NCBI RefSeq assembly: GCF_016908525.1
Contig: NZ_JAFBEB010000002.1
Coordinates: forward strand, 62,001 to 126,000
From: Brevibacillus fulvus
GTDB taxonomy: Bacteria; Bacillota; Bacilli; Brevibacillales; Brevibacillaceae
Direction of reading: 5' to 3'
DNA: 64,000 nucleotides
Part shown: positions 47,136 to 56,236 of the stretch, piece by piece
Layout of the letters: each line of letters opens with the position of its first letter
How positions within the stretch are numbered: position 1 is the stretch's first letter
Program-made: the position numbers and the translations under genes
The notes under the pieces: generated by a model
What the model was told of the DNA's origin: nothing
Seen by the model: the letters and a program-made list of their open reading frames with translations, nothing else
Database searches by the model: none

Positions 47136-47927
47136 CTAACTTTGCGGATACAAACAGTCACCGCTGAACCCGAGCTGTACAGAGAGTTTCAAAGCCGCTT
47201 CTTTTACCAGCTTCACGATCATCTCCTTGCGCTCAGGTGTCATCGACGAATACATGCTTGCTACACTGATAGAAGCCACTGGCTGATTCCATTGATCATA
47301 AATCGCAGATCCAATGCAGTACATTTCCATATTGTCTTCACGATCATCAATGGAATAGCCGCGTTCACGGATCTCTTTCAAGTCTTGCAAGATTTCCGAT
47401 AGCGTTACTTTGGACAGGGGAGTGCGCGCTGGTATTTCGCCGTCACTTAAAATAGTCAGAACTTTTTCGGTAGGAAGCGCCGCCAGCAGTGCTTTTCCCA
47501 ATCCGGTCGTATGCATATAGCGTCTTGAACCCAATTTTGCGGTTGGCCGCATCACAGAATAACTCTCCGCTTTATCGAGATAGACGATTTTTCCTTTATC
47601 TTCTATCCCGAGAAAAGCGGTGCTGCCGGTTTGCCGGTTTAACTCCTGAAGTACAGGTCTTGCCAGTTGGGTAATTTCCATGTTGGACAGATAGGCCATT
47701 CCGGTCTCAAAGACACCAATACCAAGCCGGTATGTTTTCAGACGGGGATCGTCCATTTCCAAAAAACCTTTGTACAGTAAAGTTTGGACAAGTTCAAATC
47801 CACTGCTTTTGGGCAGATTCAGTTGAGTGCATATCTCATTCAGTGTCAGTGAGGTACCACATTTGGCAAAGAGGACAAGAAGATCCACAACCCGTTCCGC
47901 TGATTTGTTAAGGCGAATTTTCTCCAT
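47136..47927 (-). CDS. IclR-family transcriptional regulator (KdgR type)
   Basis: A 263-residue IclR regulator: an N-terminal winged helix (SAERVVDLLVLFAKCGTSLTLNEIC, about 7-31, and LPKSSGFELVQTL) and the C-terminal effector domain with GLGKALLA. ATG 47927 follows AAGGAG; a longer frame reaching 48005 has no site. It faces the kinase/glycerate kinase pair across a 273-base region with two palindromes that it may bind. The likely effector is a sugar-acid intermediate such as KDG or KDPG. Confidence 0.88.
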   Translation of the reverse strand: MEKIRLNKSAERVVDLLVLFAKCGTSLTLNEICTQLNLPKSSGFELVQTLLYKGFLEMDDPRLKTYRLGIGVFETGMAYLSNMEITQLARPVLQELNRQTGSTAFLGIEDKGKIVYLDKAESYSVMRPTAKLGSRRYMHTTGLGKALLAALPTEKVLTILSDGEIPARTPLSKVTLSEILQDLKEIRERGYSIDDREDNMEMYCIGSAIYDQWNQPVASISVASMYSSMTPERKEMIVKLVKEAALKLSVQLGFSGDCLYPQS

Positions 47928-47967
47928 ACAGTCTCCTTTGCAACGAATTCGACGTCTAAGTTCGCAT

Positions 47968-47986
47968 ATGTGAATCGGATTCACAT
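47968..47986. promoter_or_regulatory. Palindrome in the iclR-kinase divergent region, candidate operator
   Basis: ATGTGAATC-G-GATTCACAT has perfect 9-base arms, 40 bases upstream of iclR. Half-site relatives (GTGAATC/GATTCAC) recur at about 46380 and 46420, before the aldolase end, but without clear symmetry. Confidence 0.55.
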
Positions 47987-48133
47987 CACCGAACGATGCC
48001 CTCATTATAGATCAGCAAATTACCAAAGATCAACCATTTTCAATGAATTTTTTTACGCTTTCATTGGAAAACTGGATTGAATTTTGTTTGAAACCGTTAT
48101 AGTCTTGAATTAAATGTTCGAAACCACGAATTG

Positions 48134-48149
48134 AGTTCGCATATGCGAA
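48134..48149. promoter_or_regulatory. Perfect palindrome, candidate operator for the kinase operon
   Basis: GTTCGCATATGCGAAC is a perfect 16-base palindrome 52 bases before the kinase start. GTTCGCATATGTGAAT at 47960-47975 is a related, imperfect copy overlapping the first palindrome, so one regulator could bind both. Confidence 0.6.
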
Positions 48150-48200
48150 CCATTTGATTTTTTTACAAAATATGAGAAGCGTCTTTGGGGGGGATAGACC

Positions 48201-48776
48201 ATGAAGCCTTATGCTATCTTTTTGATTGGTTCCGCCGGATCAGGCAAATCCACAATCGGCAAACGCTTGGCCACCGAATACAATTTCTGCTATCTTGATA
48301 AAGATATGGTGTGCAACATTTTTACGGGGATGTTGTTGGAAGCGAAGGGATATTCCCCGCATGAGCGAGACGGCAATCCGTTTTACAGTGAGGTTGTCAT
48401 GGATGCAGAGTACACGACCTTGCTACATATTGCCAATGACAATTTGCAGCTTGGCCGGTCCGTGGTGCTTGACGCCCCCTTTTTGGGTTATTTCTCCAAA
48501 CGGGATTACATCCGGCAATTGACCGCAAAATACGGTTGGGAGCATGTTACACCTTTTGTGCTTGAGGTACACGTAGATTTCGATGTGCTGAAACAGCGCA
48601 TGGCAGCCAGAGGATTGCAGAGAGATCAATGGAAAATAGATCACTGGCAAACGTTTGTGGAAGGTATTCAGTCCAAGCGATGCTTATGGGAAGAGATTGA
48701 AATCATCTCGTTTGACAATAGTCCGGAAGAGTTTGAACTAAGTCGTTTGCAAAAACTTCTGCCTTTTTCCGGTTGA
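48201..48776 (+). CDS. P-loop (AAA/gluconate-kinase-like) small-molecule kinase
   Basis: A 191-residue P-loop protein with Walker A GSAGSGKST (residues 10-18) at the N-terminus, VVLDAPFLG in the Walker-B-like position and an arginine-rich lid region (KQRMAARGLQRDQWK). The fold resembles gluconokinase/shikimate kinase-type enzymes. ATG 48201 is preceded by GGGGGGGAT. Followed 61 bases later by glycerate kinase and facing a sugar-acid unit, it may phosphorylate a sugar acid (for example a gluconate or 2-keto-3-deoxygluconate). Confidence 0.7.
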   Translation: MKPYAIFLIGSAGSGKSTIGKRLATEYNFCYLDKDMVCNIFTGMLLEAKGYSPHERDGNPFYSEVVMDAEYTTLLHIANDNLQLGRSVVLDAPFLGYFSKRDYIRQLTAKYGWEHVTPFVLEVHVDFDVLKQRMAARGLQRDQWKIDHWQTFVEGIQSKRCLWEEIEIISFDNSPEEFELSRLQKLLPFSG

Positions 48777-48837
48777 GACTACACTCTTACAGACACATCC
48801 CGCAATCTTAACCAATTCACGAAAAGAAGGTGAACCG

Positions 48838-50010
48838 ATGAAGGTCGTCATTGCGCCAGATTCGTTTAAGGGGAGTCTGACTGCCAAACAGGCGGGAGAG
48901 GCGATCGAAAGAGGGCTCAAAAAAGTGCTCGCAGATGGCAGCTTTATGGTGGTGCCGATGGCTGACGGCGGAGAGGGGACTTTGCAGTGCCTGCTTGATG
49001 CCACACAAGGCAGAAAACTGCAAGCGATCGTGAAAGACCCGCTGGGCAGAGACATTGTCGCCGACTACGGCATTCTCGGCGATGGACAGACTTGCATGAT
49101 CGAGCTGGCGGCTGCTTCCGGTCTCTATTTGCTTGAACCGCAGGAGCGCAACCCTGCGATTACGACAACATACGGCTTTGGCCAACTGATCAAAGCGGGA
49201 CTCGATCAGGGATGCAGGCATTTTTTGCTCGGACTGGGCGGCAGCGCGACAAACGACGGCGGGGCCGGCATGCTGCAAGCGCTCGGCTATGCCTTGCTTG
49301 GTGAAGCGGGCCAACCGATCGGCTGGGGAGGCGGGCAACTTCACAAACTCCGCGAGATCCGTCGGGAAGAATGCGATCCTCGTCTGGCCGAGTGCCGTTT
49401 CATTATCGCCTGCGATGTGACCAATCCATTGATTGGCGCCAAGGGAGCGTCCTTTGTGTTTGGACCGCAAAAAGGGGCCGACCGGACAATGTGTGAACGG
49501 TTGGATCAAAATCTGACTCATTTTGCCGATGTGATCCAACGAACGACTGGGGTGGCGATTCATCATCTTCCGGGAGCAGGGGCAGCCGGAGGGATTGCCG
49601 GCGCGTTGCTTGCGTTGCTTGACGGGAAACTGCAGTCGGGAATTGATCTGGTCATCCAGGCAACCGGATTGGAAAGGCTGCTGCCTGGCAGCGATTTGGT
49701 GATCACGGGCGAAGGTCAGGTCGATGGACAGACCGCACAGGGAAAAACTCCGCTTGGGGTGGCCAAACTGGCGCAGCGGTACAAAATCCCGACGATTGTA
49801 TTGGCCGGTTCGGTTGGCCAAGGAATTGACAGCTTGTACCAACACGGTGTTCAAGCGGTTGTCAGTATCGTCAATCGACCGATGACGCTGGAGGTGGCGA
49901 TGGCTGATGCTGCCGCTCTGGTGGAAAGTGCGGCGGAACAAGTCATGCGCATTTATACAGGCGGCCGTTCGGTTTCGCAGCTTGGCAAAACCGACCAACG
50001 TTACCAATAA
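48838..50010 (+). CDS. Glycerate kinase (GlxK/GarK type)
   Basis: A 390-residue type-I glycerate kinase. The IAPDSFKGSLTAKQA opening, PMADGGEGT, GLGGSATNDGGAGMLQAL and GEGQVDGQTAQGK stretches are diagnostic. It phosphorylates D-glycerate (usually to 2-phosphoglycerate), the end step of glucarate/galactarate and glyoxylate routes. ATG 48838 has GAAAAGAAGG upstream. It fits a sugar-acid unit, though a tartronate-semialdehyde reductase is not in the window. Confidence 0.92.
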   Translation: MKVVIAPDSFKGSLTAKQAGEAIERGLKKVLADGSFMVVPMADGGEGTLQCLLDATQGRKLQAIVKDPLGRDIVADYGILGDGQTCMIELAAASGLYLLEPQERNPAITTTYGFGQLIKAGLDQGCRHFLLGLGGSATNDGGAGMLQALGYALLGEAGQPIGWGGGQLHKLREIRREECDPRLAECRFIIACDVTNPLIGAKGASFVFGPQKGADRTMCERLDQNLTHFADVIQRTTGVAIHHLPGAGAAGGIAGALLALLDGKLQSGIDLVIQATGLERLLPGSDLVITGEGQVDGQTAQGKTPLGVAKLAQRYKIPTIVLAGSVGQGIDSLYQHGVQAVVSIVNRPMTLEVAMADAAALVESAAEQVMRIYTGGRSVSQLGKTDQRYQ

Positions 50011-50092
50011 CCCACTATATGATTTACCTTAAAAATCCGGCATTATTAGATCACAGGGAATTTATCCATCTATAAACAAAATTCTTGGGTAT

Positions 50093-50123
50093 GCGGCCAA
50101 ACTATGCAGAGGGCCGCTTTTTT
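50093..50123 (+). terminator. Terminator-like hairpin after glycerate kinase (first of a pair)
   Basis: GCGGCC (50093-50098) pairs with GGCCGC (50112-50117), followed by TTTTTT. The glycerate kinase gene ends at 50010, so it probably ends that transcript. Confidence 0.7.
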
Positions 50124-50227
50124 CTTTGTTTCTGTTCATTTTTTGCATTTTTTCTTAATTTACCATTTAAAAATTCAGCATTTAGGTATATAGTTTTTAA
50201 CGTTAATAATCTTGGGGGATTATTAAT

Positions 50228-50266
50228 GCGGTCCATTCTGAGCAGGCGGACCGCTATTTTTTTTTT
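50228..50266 (+). terminator. Second terminator-like hairpin, before the 50344 gene
   Basis: GCGGTCC (50228-50234) pairs with GGACCGC (50248-50254), followed by ten T. Loop size and the preceding TGCGG are like the hairpin at 50093. The 333-base gap 50011-50343 holds these two hairpins and no gene that I can see. Confidence 0.7.
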
Positions 50267-50343
50267 GCATGGATAAAAACAGAACGTTTCCTCCACCCTA
50301 ACTGGTATGAGTTTTTTATTCTTGTTGGCAGGAGGTATGCACC

Positions 50344-50877
50344 ATGCGGTTTGTGCTCGTTCTGTTGCTGGTGGTTCCATGGCTGTCGTTATTTTGGCTC
50401 GATAAGCAAACGATCAAGCGCTATATGCCGGTAACGATTTTTACCGCTTTGTTGATGACGATCATCTTTCAAATCGCTTATACCTTTAAATGGTGGACAA
50501 TTCATCAATCCATCGTCCCTTGGGGATACATGATTGATGTCAGCTTTGCCTACGGTATTTTCACGGTCGGCACTCTGTGGATTTTTGTCCTGACATACCG
50601 CAAGTTCTGGATTTATTTATTGACAAATGTGGCGATGGACGCCATTTTTGCGTTTGTTGTCTTCCCTTTGTTGGATAAAACGGGGGTAGCGACGTTACAT
50701 AAGATTTCTGCCTGGCAATATTTTCTCGTCATCTTGGCGATTTCTTTGTTAATCTATGGCTACCAGGCTTGGCAGGAGCCGATCTTTGCTGCGCCGGGAA
50801 ATGAGCGGAAAAAATTTCGGATGTTTGGGGACATGCCGGAGAAGGGCTTTATGAGCCGTCGCCAAAAAGCGGAGTAG
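50344..50877 (+). CDS. CBO0543-like integral membrane protein, function unknown
   Basis: A 177-residue protein with about five hydrophobic segments spanning most of residues 1-145 and a charged C-terminal tail rich in Lys and Arg. ATG 50344 has GGCAGGAGG 8 bases upstream. It resembles a Bacillota family of small membrane proteins (CBO0543 type) often seen in spore formers. No function is known to me. It is not obviously part of the PTS unit downstream, and it sits behind an upstream terminator-like hairpin. Confidence 0.6.
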   Translation: MRFVLVLLLVVPWLSLFWLDKQTIKRYMPVTIFTALLMTIIFQIAYTFKWWTIHQSIVPWGYMIDVSFAYGIFTVGTLWIFVLTYRKFWIYLLTNVAMDAIFAFVVFPLLDKTGVATLHKISAWQYFLVILAISLLIYGYQAWQEPIFAAPGNERKKFRMFGDMPEKGFMSRRQKAE

Positions 50878-50976
50878 TTTTTGCGGACACATTTTTCTTT
50901 CCTCACTCTGCGGCAAAGATATACGCTGTGATGAACGGCATTCCTTTTTTAAGATAGAGAAGCAGGGGGGATTCCG

Positions 50977-52824
50977 ATGCGAGAGCGATACGCCAAGCTT
51001 CTTCATATCCTTCAAAATACACCAGGCTTTGTGACCGGAAAAGAATTGAGCCAACAGTTGAACATCAGCTCGCGAACCTTGAGAAACGACATCAAGGAAT
51101 TAAACGACCATTATTTGCTCGGGGCGCGGATCATCTCCAACAACCGCCAGGGTTATCAGCTGAGCGGACAGCTGACCGGGTTCAAACAACGACAGCACCA
51201 CGAATTTGAAGGGCGAGCCTTTTATATTGTCAAAGCGCTGCTGGACAGCAGCGACTGGATCACTTACGACCAATTATCCCGTCTGATCTATTTTTCTCCG
51301 CAAACGATCCGCGCCGACATTCAAAAAATCGCCCAGTTGATTACGTCCCAGAAAAGAAACCTGTCGATTGAAGCGTTAGTGTTTCAAGGTGTCCGTCTGG
51401 TTGGAGATGAGTTTGACAAACGATTGCTGCTGGAAAGTTTGGTCGAAAAGAATTTTATGACCATCCAGGAATTGCATCAGGAGTTTCTCGTTTGTTTTCG
51501 CGACTGGATCAAGGAAGCGGAACTGCACCCGTTGACTACAGTGATTATTGATCAGCTCACCAAGTATGTCAGTCGGCTTCCAACACAGAAGTTAAGCAGC
51601 TTGTTGGCCCATTTGGTCATCACCGTTTATCGTCTGCGCCAGGGGGAAACGATTGCCGAAACCAAAATCAAGATGTCAGAACAGTATGAAGAGTTCCGGC
51701 TGGCCGACGCGATCCTGGATGAAGTGGAGCGAATTTGCCGGATTTCCATCAATCAGCATGAGCGGATTCATTTTGGTTTGCATCTGATCAGCCAGCGGTT
51801 GGTTCCCCATTCTGATTACGACACAAGCCAGGTTAGCGAACGATTAAAAACGGAGATTGAAGAAAGTTTGCAAATGCTTGGCGAGCAATATGGATTTCGC
51901 TTTACCGAGGATCGGCAACTGGTCGCAGGATTGCTGTACCATTTGGCCAAAGTCCAATACCCGTTGCGGTTTCAATTGTATGTGGATAACCCGTTTTTGT
52001 CGGAAATCAAAATGGAATATTTGCTCGCCTACCATATCGCCGCTTTGTTGGCCCATCGTTTGGAAAAGTCGTTAAACCTTGACGTGCCGGAAAGTGAAAT
52101 CGGTTACATTGCGCTCCACCTCGCTGCCCATATGGAACAGACGAAAAAACAGAAGGTGAAAGTAGCGATTGTCCCCGGGAGCGGGATCGGCGCCTCGCTG
52201 CTGTTTCGGCAGAAAATTGAGCGAACTTTTCTTGACATTGAAATTGTCGGGGAATACTCCATGCAAACACTGGAACGAATCGAACCGGATGTGTCACTGA
52301 TTATTTCCGCAATGGAGTTGGAGCAGCGAGGCACCCCGATCGTCCGGGTACAGGAATTTCTGGATGACGGGGATATGGAGAAAATTGCTTGCGCGATTAA
52401 CCATGATTTTCTGGAGCGAACCTTGAGTCCGGACCGGTTCTTGCTGATGCAGGAAGAGACGAAAATCGATTTTTTGCAGCGGTTCGTCACGGAAATGAAA
52501 ATTGAACATTTGCTCGATTCCTTGTTGGCACGGGAGGAAATGTCTTCGACTGAGGTAGGCAACGGGGTAGCGATGCCCCATCCAATCGAGCGGGAAGATC
52601 TTGGAGAGACGAAGATTTTTATCGGCATTAATCAAAAAGGCATTCTGTGGGGCAGCAGCCACGTCCAACTTGTGTTTCTGCTTTTGCCCAGCGAAGTGGA
52701 CCGGGAGCATCACTACAAAATTTTTAAGCGGCTTCATCAGCTGGTCAAAAACAAAGAAACGGTCAAGGAACTGATCCAGGCCGAAGATTTTGCTTCTTTT
52801 ACGGACATTCTGCGCGCCTACTAG
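50977..52824 (+). CDS. PRD/PTS-domain transcriptional activator (MtlR/BglG type)
   Basis: A 615-residue regulator. Order: helix-turn-helix (about 1-60), a second HTH-like segment, PRD1 (about 175-275, with HERIHFGLHL), PRD2 (about 290-390, with YIALHLAAHME), an EIIB-like domain (about 393-470) and an EIIA-like domain (about 480-615) with phosphorylatable His near 534 (VAMPHPIE). The EIIB-like P-loop reads VAIVPGSGIGAS, so the cysteine expected there in MtlR-type activators is missing. It should activate the following PTS operon in response to PTS phosphorylation state. Confidence 0.88.
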   Translation: MRERYAKLLHILQNTPGFVTGKELSQQLNISSRTLRNDIKELNDHYLLGARIISNNRQGYQLSGQLTGFKQRQHHEFEGRAFYIVKALLDSSDWITYDQLSRLIYFSPQTIRADIQKIAQLITSQKRNLSIEALVFQGVRLVGDEFDKRLLLESLVEKNFMTIQELHQEFLVCFRDWIKEAELHPLTTVIIDQLTKYVSRLPTQKLSSLLAHLVITVYRLRQGETIAETKIKMSEQYEEFRLADAILDEVERICRISINQHERIHFGLHLISQRLVPHSDYDTSQVSERLKTEIEESLQMLGEQYGFRFTEDRQLVAGLLYHLAKVQYPLRFQLYVDNPFLSEIKMEYLLAYHIAALLAHRLEKSLNLDVPESEIGYIALHLAAHMEQTKKQKVKVAIVPGSGIGASLLFRQKIERTFLDIEIVGEYSMQTLERIEPDVSLIISAMELEQRGTPIVRVQEFLDDGDMEKIACAINHDFLERTLSPDRFLLMQEETKIDFLQRFVTEMKIEHLLDSLLAREEMSSTEVGNGVAMPHPIEREDLGETKIFIGINQKGILWGSSHVQLVFLLLPSEVDREHHYKIFKRLHQLVKNKETVKELIQAEDFASFTDILRAY

Positions 52825-52870
52825 CTGGAGCGGATAGAGAGAGAAGGATAACGAAAGGAGAGGAGTTATC

Positions 52871-53329
52871 ATGCTGCAAGAATTTTTCATTCCCAAACTG
52901 ACAGCGGCCAGCAACGAGGAAGTGATCGGAATTTTGGGGCAAAAACTGCTGAACGCCGGATACGTCGCCGCAACATTTATCGACGCTGTGCTTCAGCGTG
53001 AGCGAACGCTGCCTACCGGCTTGCAGACAGGCGCTGTGAATGTGGCCATCCCCCATACCGATGCGACCCATGTCGTCAAATCGACGATTGCTCTGGCAAC
53101 GCTTGCCCAACCGGTCAACTTTCGACTGATGGTCGATCCTGCGACGGAAATCGGGGTGCAGCTCGTCTTCTTGCTGGCTGTGCGAGATCCGCGTGAACAA
53201 GTGGAATTGTTGAAGAAGCTAACGGCTATTTTTCAAGACGAAGCTCTGTTGAGGCAAATGCTCGAGACAGCGGACAGTCAGGGCATTTACCAACTTATGA
53301 GCGCTGCTCTGGCAGTGAAAAACGGATGA
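52871..53329 (+). CDS. PTS EIIA component, galactitol/fructose type
   Basis: A 152-residue EIIA of the mannitol/fructose-galactitol family, which passes phosphate from HPr to EIIB. The active-site histidine is H62 in VAIPHTDATH. ATG 52871 has AAAGGAGAGGAG upstream. It is the first of three adjacent PTS genes with short gaps. Confidence 0.9.
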   Translation: MLQEFFIPKLTAASNEEVIGILGQKLLNAGYVAATFIDAVLQRERTLPTGLQTGAVNVAIPHTDATHVVKSTIALATLAQPVNFRLMVDPATEIGVQLVFLLAVRDPREQVELLKKLTAIFQDEALLRQMLETADSQGIYQLMSAALAVKNG

Positions 53330-53350
53330 ATAATCAGGAGGGACGCTGGC

Positions 53351-53653
53351 ATGAAACGATTTAACATTTTGTCTGTGTGCGGATCGGGGACCGTCACATC
53401 GTCGATGGTGGCGGAGAAGGTGAAAGAGAGCATGGAAGAGAGGGGATTGCAGGTCAAGACGACGGAAGCCAAGCCGACAGAGGCGCTCAATTATGCGCAA
53501 AGCGGCAGCTATGACCTGATTGTCCATACGAGTCCGCTGCCTGCCGCCGATTACGGGATACCGACGATCAGTGCCGTTGGCTGTCTGACAGGGATTGGCG
53601 AGGAGGAATTTTATGACGAAGTGGAGCAAACCTTGCGTTCATTGGCCAAATAA
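53351..53653 (+). CDS. PTS EIIB component, galactitol type
   Basis: A 100-residue EIIB of the GatB type. The phosphocysteine is C10 in ILSVCGSGTVTSS, the standard P-loop-like motif. It links EIIA and EIIC. ATG 53351 follows CAGGAGGGACG. Confidence 0.92.
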   Translation: MKRFNILSVCGSGTVTSSMVAEKVKESMEERGLQVKTTEAKPTEALNYAQSGSYDLIVHTSPLPAADYGIPTISAVGCLTGIGEEEFYDEVEQTLRSLAK

Positions 53654-53668
53654 AAGGGGGAGTCAGCC

Positions 53669-55099
53669 GTGTTCCTTGCCACGTTAAAAGAGATTTTCGA
53701 TACGTTCGGGGCGCCTGTTCTGGTTCCGGTCATTGTCTTCATTATTGCCCTATGCTTGAAAGTACCGGCCAAAAAAGCGGCAATGTCCGCTTTATACGCG
53801 GGAATCGGACTTCAGGGGTTCACGCTGGTGCTCAGTTCGTTTACCCCGATCATTTCCCCGGTCATCCAAAAGATGGTGGAGACAACGGGAATCACTCTGT
53901 CCGGTTTTGACGTCGGCTGGCAGGCCACCGCAATCGTCGGATTTTCTACGGAAGCGGGAATGATCTACCTGGCGGTCGGGCTGCTTTTGCAAACGATGCT
54001 GTTTCTCGTCAAATGGACGGATGTGTTTCAGCCTTCCGACTTGTGGAACAATTATTCGTACATTATCTGGGGCTCGATGGTCTACCTGGCGACTGACAAT
54101 ATGTTTTTGTCGCTCGGCTGCATGATCCTGCTGAACTTATACAGTTTGCTGAATGCCGAACTGATGGCGAGACGATGGTCGTCCTATTACAAATATCCGA
54201 ACTGTACGATTATCGCCATGCACAATATCGAAGCGACTCTGTTTGGAATCGCAATGGACCCGCTGTTGAACAAACTCGGGTTTCATAAAATCAAGCTGAA
54301 TCCGGAAACTTTGCAAAAGCGGATGGGCTTTTTGGGTGAACCGGTCACATTGGGATTGTTGCTTGGTGTGTTTATCGGAATATTGGGAAATCTGACAACC
54401 TTAAATACGTTGTCGGCATGGGGTTCGATCGCCATGGTCGGGATCGCCACAAGCGCCGTGATGGCGATTTTCCCCCGTGTCGCCGGCCTGTTTGCCCAGG
54501 CGTTTCTGCCGATTACGGAAGCCGCTCGCAAAAGTACGGTGAAAAAAGAGAAAGGCTCCAACCGCGAATGGTATTTGGGGGTCAATGATGCCACCGGTTT
54601 CGGTGAACAGGCGACGTTAATTTGCGGCGTCATCCTCATCCCGATTATGGTCGTGATCGCGATGATCCTGCCCGGAAACAAAGTGCTGCCGGTCGTCGAT
54701 TTGTTGGCACTGCCGTTTATGGTGCAGGGGTTGGTGTCGATTACGAACGGAAACATTTTGAAAGTCATCGTCAATGGAACGATCTGGTTCGGCCTGGGGC
54801 TATACATGTGTACCTATACTGCGCCGATGTTTACCGAGATCGCCAAAGATGTCGGGGTGTCCTTGCCGGCAGGCGCGCTGTTGATTACCAGCTTCAACAT
54901 ACTGGGAAAACCATTGATGGGACTGGTGTTCCTTGCCTTTTTAAGCAAAAATCCGCTGTTGATCGGGTTGGCGGTGGTCATATACTTCGTCCTCTGGTAC
55001 TTCTTCCGCAAACACAAAACTGCGATCTACGACTATCTCGATCGGCAGGCGGCGAAGAACACCTTGGATGAACAGACCACGACAGCACACGCTTCCTAG
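53669..55099 (+). CDS. PTS EIIC component, galactitol family
   Basis: A 476-residue membrane permease of the PTS galactitol (Gat) family with about ten hydrophobic segments. GTG 53669 has AAAAGGGGG 8-9 bases upstream. Motifs such as GFDVGWQATAIVGFSTE and the central MHNIEATLFG loop are typical. It imports and phosphorylates a polyol. With a polyol-phosphate dehydrogenase and AraD downstream, a pentitol (such as L-arabitol or ribitol) is more likely than galactitol. Confidence 0.92.
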   Translation: MFLATLKEIFDTFGAPVLVPVIVFIIALCLKVPAKKAAMSALYAGIGLQGFTLVLSSFTPIISPVIQKMVETTGITLSGFDVGWQATAIVGFSTEAGMIYLAVGLLLQTMLFLVKWTDVFQPSDLWNNYSYIIWGSMVYLATDNMFLSLGCMILLNLYSLLNAELMARRWSSYYKYPNCTIIAMHNIEATLFGIAMDPLLNKLGFHKIKLNPETLQKRMGFLGEPVTLGLLLGVFIGILGNLTTLNTLSAWGSIAMVGIATSAVMAIFPRVAGLFAQAFLPITEAARKSTVKKEKGSNREWYLGVNDATGFGEQATLICGVILIPIMVVIAMILPGNKVLPVVDLLALPFMVQGLVSITNGNILKVIVNGTIWFGLGLYMCTYTAPMFTEIAKDVGVSLPAGALLITSFNILGKPLMGLVFLAFLSKNPLLIGLAVVIYFVLWYFFRKHKTAIYDYLDRQAAKNTLDEQTTTAHAS

Positions 55100-55119
55100 C
55101 GGACAGGAGGAGAGAAACC

Positions 55120-56178
55120 ATGGACAAAAAGATGAAAGCGGCCGTTTTGCATGCCTTGGGACGGATCGAAACGGAGTGGGTACCCGTTCCCCGTCTCGGG
55201 GCGGAGGATGTCCTCATTCAAGTCGTTTACTGCGGAATTTGCGGTTCGGATATTCCCCGGGCGATGATCAGCGGCGCCAGGAAATATCCGCTGATTCTCG
55301 GCCATGAATTTGCCGGCCGCGTCGCCGAGTGCGGGCAAGCTGTAACAGAGTTTGAGCCGGGCGATCGCGTGGTCGTCGCTCCGCTCATTCCTTGCGGCCG
55401 TTGCCGGTATTGCCGCGCCAGCGAATTTGGTTTGTGCGAGCATTATACGATTATTGGCACCGGCTGCGACGGCGCGTTTGCCGAATATGTCAAAGTTCCC
55501 CGCCAGCATGTGCTGAAAATCCCCGACGAGCTTGACTTGGAAACAGCGGCGGGGGTTGAGCCGGCGACCATCGGTTATCACGGTTTGCAAAAAGCGCAGA
55601 TTTTGCCGGGGGAAACGGTGGTTGTGATGGGATGTGGCCCGATCGGCCAGTTGACGCTGCAATGGGCCAAAGTGTTTGGCGCTTCCACTGTGATCGCCGT
55701 CGACATTTTTGCCGAGAAGCTGGAGCTGGCCAAACAGTTGGGGGCCGACATTACGATCGACGCGCGGGCCAGCGATGTGGTAGCCACCATCCGCGAGCTG
55801 ACCGATGGCGGGGCAGATGTAGTGGCGGAAACGGCGGGCAGCCGGATTACCCAGCAACAGTCCATTTTGGCTGCGCGAAAAAAAGGGCGGGTCGTCTTCC
55901 TTGGCATCTCCCATGCCAGCCTGCCATTGGAAGAAGCGACGGTGGAGCATCTTTTACGGGGAGAAATCAAGGTGCAGGGCTCCTGGAATTCGTATACGGC
56001 TCCGTACCCGGGCATCGCCTGGCAAGCAACCGTCGACTTTCTGACCAAAGGAACCATACAGTTTAAGCCATTAATTTCCCATAGGATTGCGGTGGAGGAA
56101 GCCGGAACTTATTTGAAAGGCATGGCGGAACGCACGCTCGCCTTCAACAAAGTGCTGCTTTCCTTCGTCCGCCAGTAG
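55120..56178 (+). CDS. Zinc-dependent polyol-phosphate dehydrogenase (GatD-like)
   Basis: A 352-residue medium-chain zinc alcohol dehydrogenase. Catalytic zinc ligands (CGICGSD, GHEFAG), a structural-zinc cysteine cluster ([15 protein letters not shown]) and the NAD motif VMGCGPIGQ are visible. The closest known type is galactitol-1-phosphate 5-dehydrogenase. In this operon it should oxidise the phosphorylated polyol made by the PTS to a keto sugar phosphate. ATG 55120 follows ACAGGAGGAG, 20 bases after the EIIC stop. Confidence 0.9.
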   Translation: MDKKMKAAVLHALGRIETEWVPVPRLGAEDVLIQVVYCGICGSDIPRAMISGARKYPLILGHEFAGRVAECGQAVTEFEPGDRVVVAPLIPCGRCRYCRASEFGLCEHYTIIGTGCDGAFAEYVKVPRQHVLKIPDELDLETAAGVEPATIGYHGLQKAQILPGETVVVMGCGPIGQLTLQWAKVFGASTVIAVDIFAEKLELAKQLGADITIDARASDVVATIRELTDGGADVVAETAGSRITQQQSILAARKKGRVVFLGISHASLPLEEATVEHLLRGEIKVQGSWNSYTAPYPGIAWQATVDFLTKGTIQFKPLISHRIAVEEAGTYLKGMAERTLAFNKVLLSFVRQ

Positions 56179-56236
56179 CAAAGTTGTGTCCGTTGCCGCA
56201 CATAAAGAGAGTATTTTCAAAGGGAGGAGAACAAGC

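Noticed and set aside
48817-50007. A 396-residue minus-strand open frame opposite glycerate kinase
   Set aside because: It covers almost exactly the antisense of glycerate kinase and shows no family motif.
50093-50266. A known riboswitch class in the gap after glycerate kinase
   Set aside because: The two hairpins look related but I cannot match any conserved aptamer core, so they are reported only as terminator-like.
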